From Serpentinimonas sp. (GTDB lineage Bacteria; Pseudomonadota; Gammaproteobacteria; Burkholderiales; Burkholderiaceae_C): a DNA stretch of 16,115 nucleotides. A model generated the notes under the pieces. That model made no database searches. It was not told the origin of the DNA and saw only the letters and a program-made list of their open reading frames with translations. Of this stretch, positions 5,890-11,777 are shown one piece after another. Made by a program: the position numbers and the translations under genes. The stretch's first letter is position 1; each line of letters starts with the position of its first letter. Location of the stretch: the NCBI GenBank assembly GCA_025458665.1, contig JALOSG010000030.1, forward strand, positions 1 to 16,115, read 5' to 3'.

Positions 5890-8217
5890 ATGGCTCAACT
5901 GCCTCAAGACGCCCATGGCGCCCCAGACGGAATGGCCATCTGGGCCAAAGCCGCCTTTGTGCTGGCACCACTGTCCGCCCTGATAGCCGTTCTCTGGCTG
6001 GTCACCACATCGGAACTGCCGGTGTCGCTGAACGTGGCGTGGATCCCCGCCCTCGATATCGACCTGGCCTTCCACATCGACGGTCTGGCCGTGCTCATGC
6101 TCCTCATGATCACTGGCGTGGGCACTGCGGTGTTCATCTACGCGGGTGGCTACCTCGCGGGGCATCCGCAGCAGAACCGGCTCTACATCTCGCTGGTGCT
6201 GTTCATGCTGGCCATGATCGGCTGCGTCACGGCCGACAACGTCTACCTGCTGTTCCTGTTCTGGGAGGCCACCAGCCTCATTTCTTTCCTGCTGGTGGGC
6301 TTCAACCACGAGCAGGTGGGCAGCCGCAAATCGGCGCAGCAGGCGCTGCTGGTCACGGGTACCGGTGGGCTGGCGCTGCTGGCCGGTCTGATCGTGATTT
6401 CGCAGTCGGTGGGCAGTACCTCCATCCAGACCATCGTGTCGGTGGTACCCACCATGGAGCCGACGCCCGCGCTGTATGCGGGTCTGGCGCTGGTCCTGGT
6501 GGGCGCCTTCACCAAGAGCGCACAGTTTCCCTTCCACTTCTGGTTGCCCAACGCCATGTCGGCGCCCACGCCGGTCTCGGCCTACCTGCATTCGGCCACC
6601 ATGGTGAAGCTGGGCGTGTACCTGCTGGCCCGTCTGGACCCTGGCTTTGGCGAGTGGGCCATGTGGGAGTGGGCGCTCAAAACGGCAGGTAGCATCACCG
6701 CCGCCTGGGGCATGGTGCTGGCCCTGCGCGAGCGGGACTTGAAGCGCATTCTGGCCTGGTCCACCGTGGCTACCCTCGGTACGCTGGTCACGCTGGTGGG
6801 TCTGCGCGGGGAGGGCGCCACCGTGGCCGTGGGTGCGCTGCTGCTGGCGCACGCGCTGTACAAGGCACCGCTGTTCTTCGTGGCCGGCAACGTAGACCAC
6901 GGCACGGGCACCCGCGTCATTGACAAGCTGGGCGGGCTGCGCAAGGCCATGCCCTGGACGGCTGCTGCCGCGGTGCTGGCTGGCGCTTCCATGGCGGGCA
7001 TGCCGCTGTCCTTTGGCTACATCGTGAAGGACATCATTCTGGAAGCCAAGAGCGCCGAGGATGTGTTCGCCTTTGCCAAAGCCGCCAACACCGTGTTCGG
7101 TGCCATTGCGGTGGCGGTGGCGGGGGTGGCGACCGTGCGGGTGTTCTGGCGACACCCTGGTCAGAATGAAACGCCGGCCGATGCCCACGAGGGTGGCCCG
7201 TCGCTCATTGGCCCGCCGCTGGGCCTGGCCATCGTTGGTATTCTGCTCGGGCTGTTCCCGTTCTTCGTACAAGACCTGATTGCCCAGGCTTCGGTGGCCA
7301 TGACCCCAGGCACGGAAGCGGTGATCGTGGGTCTGGCGCTGGAGGTGGGACCTGCGCTCACATCACTGGCCATCACCTTCGCCATTGGCGCGCTGGTGTA
7401 CTGGTTCTGGGACCCGCTGCACCGGCTTTTTGAGCGCATGGCCGAGCGCACCGGGCGCATCGGCATGGCGTCGCACTACGAGCGCGTGCTGGCCGGTATT
7501 CCCAAGGTGGCTGCTGGTGCCACCCGCTGGCTCCAGCACGGCAATCTGCCGGGTTACGGGCTCGCCTTGCTGGGCACCGTGACCGTGGCCATGCTGCTGG
7601 TGCTGCTTTCCGGCGTGGATGTGTGGTTGTTGCCGGGCTGGGAACTGCCGTCGGCGGGCTTCGTGGGCGGCTGCCTGCTGGTGGTGGTGGGCGCGGTGCT
7701 GGCGCTCGGCCAGCGGGACCGGCTGGTGCTGCTGCTGTGCGCTGGTCTGGTGGGCTACGGTAGTGCGGTCATTTTCCTGTTCACCGGCGCGCCCGACGTG
7801 GCCTACACCCAGTTTGTGGTGGAGTCGGTGTTCGTGATTGTGGTGGCCTCTGTGCTCCTGAAGCTGAAGCTGCAAGGCAGGGCAAAGGGCACGCCAGAGG
7901 CGGCTGTGCGCCCGGGCGCACTGGCGGTGTCGCTGGGGTTTGGCGGCGGGGTGGCGTTGCTGCTGCTGGTGTCGGTGGCCGTGCCTTTCGACCCCCCGCT
8001 CTCGCAGTTTTTTGCTGAGCAGAGTGTTCCCACGGCCTACGGCCGCAACGTGGTGAACGTGGTGCTGGTGGATTTCCGCGCCCTTGACACCCTGGGTGAA
8101 ATCACCGTGGTGATGCTGTCATTCCTGGCGGCACTGCCGCTGTTGCAGGCGGTGCGTCAGCACCGCTCCACGCAGCGGGACAAGCAAAAGAACACACTGG
8201 GGGAGAGCGCAGCATGA
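5890..8217 (+). CDS. mrpA: Mrp-type Na+(K+)/H+ antiporter subunit A, operon 1
   Basis: The large membrane subunit of the seven-protein Mrp complex, homologous to complex I NuoL, thought to carry part of the proton/cation path. 775 residues, almost all membrane helices. Visible motifs: DGLAVLMLLM, FWEATSLISFLLVG with the key glutamate E126, FTKSAQFPFHFWLPNAM with lysine K209, SAYLHSATMVK, and the MrpA C-terminal block GRNVVNVVLVDFRALDTLGEITVV (718-741). It lacks a fused MrpB domain; mrpB follows as a separate gene with ATGA overlap. The ATG at 5890 is the first start after an in-frame stop at 5860 and has no Shine-Dalgarno. The N-terminus is unusual: the first hydrophobic helix of typical MrpA is absent and a short polar stretch replaces it. 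M15 (5932) is an alternative start. Confidence 0.95.
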   Translation: MAQLPQDAHGAPDGMAIWAKAAFVLAPLSALIAVLWLVTTSELPVSLNVAWIPALDIDLAFHIDGLAVLMLLMITGVGTAVFIYAGGYLAGHPQQNRLYISLVLFMLAMIGCVTADNVYLLFLFWEATSLISFLLVGFNHEQVGSRKSAQQALLVTGTGGLALLAGLIVISQSVGSTSIQTIVSVVPTMEPTPALYAGLALVLVGAFTKSAQFPFHFWLPNAMSAPTPVSAYLHSATMVKLGVYLLARLDPGFGEWAMWEWALKTAGSITAAWGMVLALRERDLKRILAWSTVATLGTLVTLVGLRGEGATVAVGALLLAHALYKAPLFFVAGNVDHGTGTRVIDKLGGLRKAMPWTAAAAVLAGASMAGMPLSFGYIVKDIILEAKSAEDVFAFAKAANTVFGAIAVAVAGVATVRVFWRHPGQNETPADAHEGGPSLIGPPLGLAIVGILLGLFPFFVQDLIAQASVAMTPGTEAVIVGLALEVGPALTSLAITFAIGALVYWFWDPLHRLFERMAERTGRIGMASHYERVLAGIPKVAAGATRWLQHGNLPGYGLALLGTVTVAMLLVLLSGVDVWLLPGWELPSAGFVGGCLLVVVGAVLALGQRDRLVLLLCAGLVGYGSAVIFLFTGAPDVAYTQFVVESVFVIVVASVLLKLKLQGRAKGTPEAAVRPGALAVSLGFGGGVALLLLVSVAVPFDPPLSQFFAEQSVPTAYGRNVVNVVLVDFRALDTLGEITVVMLSFLAALPLLQAVRQHRSTQRDKQKNTLGESAA

Positions 8218-8711
8218 AACAGCGCATCGTGATTCTGGAGGTGCTGGCCAGCCCCTTGTATGTGGCCATATTGGTGTCTTCCGTCTGGGTGCTGCTGCGC
8301 GGCCATAACGAGCCGGGTGGCGGATTCATTGGCGGGCTGGTGGCCGTGAGTGCCTCCATCCTCTGGGCAGTGGCACGCGGAAGTCAGGCTGCCGCGCGCC
8401 GTCTGCCGCTGGGCTCGCCCAGCCGGCTGGCTGCGGTGGGCGTGGGGCTGGGCGCTGTGGCCGGCGTACCCGCGTTCTTCCTTGGCGACCCCTTCCTTAC
8501 CCACATCTGGGGCGTGTTGCCGCTGGGTTTCACGGAAGTGAAGGTGTCCACCGTGCTGGTGTTCGACCTGGGCGTGTACCTGTGTGTTTGGGGCGCCTTG
8601 GCGGGCTACGCTCTGGCGCTGCTGGGGCTGGACGACCCCGACGCAGAACCCGAGGCAGCGACCACCCCATCGATAGGTGCTGTGCGGCCCGGGCAGGGAG
8701 GCCAGCCATGA
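8214..8711 (+). CDS. mrpB: Mrp antiporter subunit B, operon 1
   Basis: A 165-residue MnhB-domain membrane protein. The family hallmark LLRGHNEPGGGFIGGLV is at residues 27-43, followed by two further hydrophobic segments and the block FDLGVYLCVWGALAGYAL. MrpB is a structural part of the antiporter complex next to the C-terminal half of MrpA. In the second operon the same domain is fused to MrpA, so this gene represents the unfused arrangement. The start overlaps the mrpA stop (ATGA at 8214-8217) and the stop overlaps the mrpC start. The C-terminal 25 residues are polar and Pro/Glu-rich. Confidence 0.93.
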   Translation: MKQRIVILEVLASPLYVAILVSSVWVLLRGHNEPGGGFIGGLVAVSASILWAVARGSQAAARRLPLGSPSRLAAVGVGLGAVAGVPAFFLGDPFLTHIWGVLPLGFTEVKVSTVLVFDLGVYLCVWGALAGYALALLGLDDPDAEPEAATTPSIGAVRPGQGGQP

Positions 8712-9166
8712 TCTGGGTACTCGCTGCCACCGTCTGGGTGACGGTTTCCGTCGGGGTGTATCTGTCTCTGTCCCGCGACGTTTTCAGGAACGTGCTGGGC
8801 CTGGCGATTCTGGGCGCTGGCGCCAACCTGGTTCTGTTTGCTTCGGGGCGGCTCGGCTCCGATTTGCCGGCGGTGGTTCCGCTGGGCGATACCGTGCTGG
8901 AGAATGCCGCCAACCCGCTGCCGCAGGCGCTGGTGCTCACCGCCATCGTCATCGGCTTTGCGCTGGTGTGCTTCTCTCTGGCGCTGGTGCTGCGCCTCAT
9001 TCAGCGTGCCGACACCGACGATGCCACCACCCTGCGCGAGGCCGAACCGGTTCCCGGTGCCGACCCCAAGCCGCCGTACACCCCCGCTGCCCATGAGCCG
9101 CCGTGGCCCCCGGTGGGTGCAGGGACTGAAGCCTCGCAGGCCCGCGCTGCAGGAGGCCAGGCATGA
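8708..9166 (+). CDS. mrpC: Mrp antiporter subunit C, operon 1
   Basis: A NuoK-like membrane subunit of 152 residues with three hydrophobic segments; MrpC is needed for complex assembly and antiport. The conserved MrpC block NPLPQALVLTAIVIGFA ends the third helix. The first about 105 residues are the usual protein; the rest is a long Pro/Ala/Glu-rich hydrophilic tail with no recognised domain, longer than the tail of the operon-2 copy. The ATG at 8708 is chosen because it overlaps the mrpB stop (ATGA) with GGGAGG upstream; an open frame back to 8582 would only read within mrpB. Confidence 0.93.
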   Translation: MIWVLAATVWVTVSVGVYLSLSRDVFRNVLGLAILGAGANLVLFASGRLGSDLPAVVPLGDTVLENAANPLPQALVLTAIVIGFALVCFSLALVLRLIQRADTDDATTLREAEPVPGADPKPPYTPAAHEPPWPPVGAGTEASQARAAGGQA

Positions 9167-10623
9167 GCTTGCTGGCCACCTCTCCCGTTCTGGTGCCGCT
9201 CGCTACCGTGGTAGCTACCACGCTGGCGCAAAAGCACCCGCGTTTGCAGGCACTTTTGAGCTTCATCGGCATTGGCGTGTTCTTCGTTTGTGCCGTGCTG
9301 CTGGTAGCCGCGGCGCACAGCGATCAGCCCGCCCAGGCCGCGTTCGGTGGCTGGGGCGTGCCGTTCGGCATCGAGTTCCAGCTCGACCGCACCAGCGCAG
9401 CCCTGGTACTCATCACTGCCCTCATGGGGCTGGCCAGTCTGGTTTTCATGGCCAGCGACGCCGACCCCTTCCACCACCCGCTGCTGCTGCCGCTGGTGCA
9501 TGGCCTGCTGGTGGGCGTGGGTGGCTCTTTTGCCACCGCCGACCTGTTCAACCTCTACGTGTGGTTCGAGGTCATGCTGATCTGTGCGGTGGGCTTGATG
9601 GCCATAGGTGGGCGGCTGGACCAGCTCGATGGCACCTTCAAGTACTTTGTGCTCAACCTGTTCGGCACGCTGTTGCTGCTCATGGCAGTGGGCATGGTGT
9701 ATGCCGTGACGGGCCACCTGAACTACGGCGCCATGGCGCAGGCCTACGCCGCGTCGGGCAGCGCGCAGTTCATGCTCTACGTGCTGGTACTCAGTACGCT
9801 CAGCCTGTCCTTCCTCATCAAGGCCGGTGCATTCCCGCTGTTCGCATGGCTGCCGGCGTCCTACCACACGCTGCCGGCGGCGGTACTGGCACTGTTTGCC
9901 GGTCTGCTGACCAAGGTGGGGGTGTATGCGGTGCTGCGCTCCCTGGGCGATGTGTTTGCCCCCGCGCCGGCCGTGCTTTATGAAGCGCTGGGCTGGGTGG
10001 CCGCGGCCACCATGCTGTTTGGCGTGCTGGGCGCCGCCTACCACTGGGACATGCGGCGTATTCTGGCCTTCCACATCGTGAGCCAGATTGGCTACATCCT
10101 GCTGGGCATTGCGCTGGCCAGCGAGGCGGGGAACGCCGCCACGCTGTTCTACACGCTGCACCACATCGTGGTGAAGGCCAACCTGTTCCTCATTGCCGCC
10201 ATCATCTGGCGCTATACCGGCAGTTACGACCTGCGACACACGGGCGGGCTCTACAAGCTGCACCCGGGTCTGGCCATTCTGTTCCTGGTGCCCGCGCTGT
10301 CGCTGGTGGGCATTCCGCCGCTGTCGGGTTTCTGGTCCAAGCTGCTGGTGCTGCAGGAAGCCATTGCACAGGGCCGGGTGGTCTGGACGGCTGTGGCCCT
10401 GGCAGTCAGCGTGCTCACGCTGTACTCCATGATGAAAATCTGGATGGAGGCCTTCTGGAAGCCGCACCCCCGCGCCGACTGGACCCTGCCCACCAGTACC
10501 CGCCTGGGCTGGGCCTGGGTAGCCACCATCGGGCTGGCGCTGGTGACGGGGGCCATCAGCCTGTACCCGCAGTGGCTCATTGAATACAGCCTGGCTGCTG
10601 CGGCCACGCTGGGAGGACGCTGA
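9163..10623 (+). CDS. mrpD: Mrp antiporter subunit D, operon 1
   Basis: A 486-residue polytopic subunit homologous to NuoM/NuoN, the second ion-translocating module beside MrpA. The conserved glutamate E136 lies in NLYVWFEVMLICAVGLM, the helix lysine K220 in FLIKAGAFPLFAWLPASYH, and TKVGVYAVLR and LHHIVVKANLFLIAAIIW follow; SGFWSKLLVLQEA is typical of the C-terminal half. The start overlaps mrpC (ATGA); the stop is one base before the mrpE ATG. The intact conserved charges suggest an active subunit. Confidence 0.95.
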   Translation: MSLLATSPVLVPLATVVATTLAQKHPRLQALLSFIGIGVFFVCAVLLVAAAHSDQPAQAAFGGWGVPFGIEFQLDRTSAALVLITALMGLASLVFMASDADPFHHPLLLPLVHGLLVGVGGSFATADLFNLYVWFEVMLICAVGLMAIGGRLDQLDGTFKYFVLNLFGTLLLLMAVGMVYAVTGHLNYGAMAQAYAASGSAQFMLYVLVLSTLSLSFLIKAGAFPLFAWLPASYHTLPAAVLALFAGLLTKVGVYAVLRSLGDVFAPAPAVLYEALGWVAAATMLFGVLGAAYHWDMRRILAFHIVSQIGYILLGIALASEAGNAATLFYTLHHIVVKANLFLIAAIIWRYTGSYDLRHTGGLYKLHPGLAILFLVPALSLVGIPPLSGFWSKLLVLQEAIAQGRVVWTAVALAVSVLTLYSMMKIWMEAFWKPHPRADWTLPTSTRLGWAWVATIGLALVTGAISLYPQWLIEYSLAAAATLGGR

Positions 10624-10624
10624 C

Positions 10625-10990
10625 ATGAACCGCAACCCCTTCATCCGTTTTCTGGCCGCCTTGCTGTTGCTGTTGCGCTTCCTCAAGGCGGTGGTGGTGT
10701 CGGGCTTCCAGACGGTGGCCGTCATCGTGCGTGGCAGCCTGGGCACGCGCACGCCGCCACCTGCCGCTTACGTGCGGGTGCACTTTGCGCCCATGAGCGA
10801 GGCTGGCGCCGCTTTGCTGGGTTGCATGGTGACCCTCACCCCGGGCACCACCACCCTGGATATAGACATGGAGCGGCGTGAGCTGCTGCTTCATGTACTG
10901 GACGCCTCCGACCCGGAGGGTGTGGTGCGTGGCATTCGCGAAGATTTCGAACCCGGCCTGATTGCGTTGTTCGGGAGGAAGCTGAAATGA
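10625..10990 (+). CDS. mrpE: Mrp antiporter subunit E, operon 1 (short form)
   Basis: The product matches the C-terminal two thirds of MrpE: a hydrophobic/amphipathic helix (residues 5-35), YVRVHFAPMSEAGAALLGCMVTLTPGTTTLDIDME, then LLLHVLDASDPEGVVRGIREDFEPGL. The motif TLTPGTTTLD is diagnostic. The protein is only 121 residues, whereas MrpE of Bacillus or rhizobia is about 160; the missing part is the N-terminal membrane segments. The start is well supported: GGAGGA lies 7 bases upstream of the ATG and just before the mrpD stop. Thus the short form appears real and not a mis-call. The stop overlaps mrpF. Confidence 0.9.
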   Translation: MNRNPFIRFLAALLLLLRFLKAVVVSGFQTVAVIVRGSLGTRTPPPAAYVRVHFAPMSEAGAALLGCMVTLTPGTTTLDIDMERRELLLHVLDASDPEGVVRGIREDFEPGLIALFGRKLK

Positions 10991-11298
10991 CTGTCTTGCA
11001 GGGGGCTACCGTGGCCCTGGTGGTGTTGTCATTGCTGGCCACCGGGCTGGCTACCTGGCGTCTGCTGGCTGGCCCCACGAACGCCGACCGCGTGGTGGCG
11101 CTGGACATTTTTCTGGCCGCTGCCGTGGCGCTCTGCATTGCCGCTTCGCTGGCCACCGGGCGCACCGTATTCATGGACGTGGGCATAGGCCTGGCGCTGG
11201 TGGGTTTTGTGGCCACCATCGGCTGGGCGCGTCTGGTGGACCGCAGTCCCCGCGGTGCCGACGCCAGCACCCCGCAACCGGGCGAGGAGCGCGCATGA
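10987..11298 (+). CDS. mrpF: Mrp antiporter subunit F, operon 1
   Basis: A small membrane protein of 103 residues with three hydrophobic helices. The MrpF signature RLLAGPTNADRVVALDI is at residues 25-41, including the invariant D34-R35 pair; VFMDVGIGLALVGFVATIGWAR forms the third helix. ATGA overlaps link it to mrpE before and mrpG after. In known Mrp systems MrpF is required for assembly and activity, and purified relatives have also been tied to bile salt or Na+ efflux. Confidence 0.94.
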   Translation: MTVLQGATVALVVLSLLATGLATWRLLAGPTNADRVVALDIFLAAAVALCIAASLATGRTVFMDVGIGLALVGFVATIGWARLVDRSPRGADASTPQPGEERA

Positions 11299-11636
11299 TG
11301 ACTGAACTTCTGTCACCTCTGGCTGCGCTACTGCTGGTGGCGGGTGGCGCCTTGCTGCTGCTGGCGGCCTGGGGCGTCATCATGCTGCCCGACGCACTGG
11401 CCCGCCAGCACGCGGCCACCAAGGCGGGCACGCTGTCGCTGGCCATGGTGTGTGTGGGCGGCATGCTGGCCATGCAGGACAGCGGGTGGACCTGGCGACT
11501 CGGCCTCATTCTCGTGTTCCTGCTGGGTACCCTGCCAGTAGCTTCGCACCTGCTGGCCCGCGCGGCTGTACGGGAGGCGGGCCACGAGGCCGCACTGGCA
11601 CGGGCGCCACTGCTGGGGGACGATCCCGCAGCCTGA
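11295..11636 (+). CDS. mrpG: Mrp antiporter subunit G, operon 1
   Basis: The last gene of operon 1. A 113-residue three-helix membrane protein with the MrpG block WGVIMLPDALARQHAATKAGTL (residues 26-47), which corresponds to the family motif G-x-x-x-LPD-x-x-x-R-x-HAATKA. Start overlaps the mrpF stop (ATG at 11295; a second in-frame ATG follows at 11298), with GAGGAG about 6 bases upstream. The C-terminal about 25 residues are hydrophilic. About 140 non-coding bases separate it from the second operon, which marks the operon border. Confidence 0.94.
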   Translation: MMTELLSPLAALLLVAGGALLLLAAWGVIMLPDALARQHAATKAGTLSLAMVCVGGMLAMQDSGWTWRLGLILVFLLGTLPVASHLLARAAVREAGHEAALARAPLLGDDPAA

Positions 11637-11681
11637 CCTGCGACCCGGACCACCGCAAGCCCCACGGGTTCGCGGCTTCAC

Positions 11682-11687
11682 TACAAT
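11682..11687 (+). promoter_or_regulatory. Possible -10 element for mrp operon 2
   Basis: TACAAT matches the -10 consensus at five of six positions, 90 bases before the mrpA-B start. No convincing -35 box is found at 16-18 bases upstream, so the call is tentative. A start near 11694 would place the leader hairpin at the very 5' end of the transcript. Confidence 0.3.
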
Positions 11688-11690
11688 CAC

Positions 11691-11777
11691 GGCTCCCGGC
11701 AGGCCTCTGCCGCATGGAGCCTTTCTGGCTTGGTGCGGTGCAGGCCTGAACCTGCATAACAACCAACAACCACTGCC
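11691..11777 (+). promoter_or_regulatory. Untranslated leader of mrp operon 2, candidate structured RNA or attenuator
   Basis: The 141-base gap 11637-11777 contains no gene. Its second half can fold two ways. Fold I: GGCTCC-CGGCAG (11691-11702), loop GCCT, CTGCCG (11707-11712), bulge CAT, GGAGCC (11716-11721), then TTTCT, which could also end operon 1. Fold II uses the 3' arm of fold I: CTGC-CGCA (11707-11714) with TGCG-GT-GCAG (11734-11743), enclosing AGCC/GGCT. A further hairpin TGCAGG/CCTGCA lies at 11739-11756. CCGCATGGAGCC (11710-11721) and GCATAACAACCAACAA (11754-11769) match blocks in the leader of operon 1. No Shine-Dalgarno precedes the GTG start. Confidence 0.5.
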
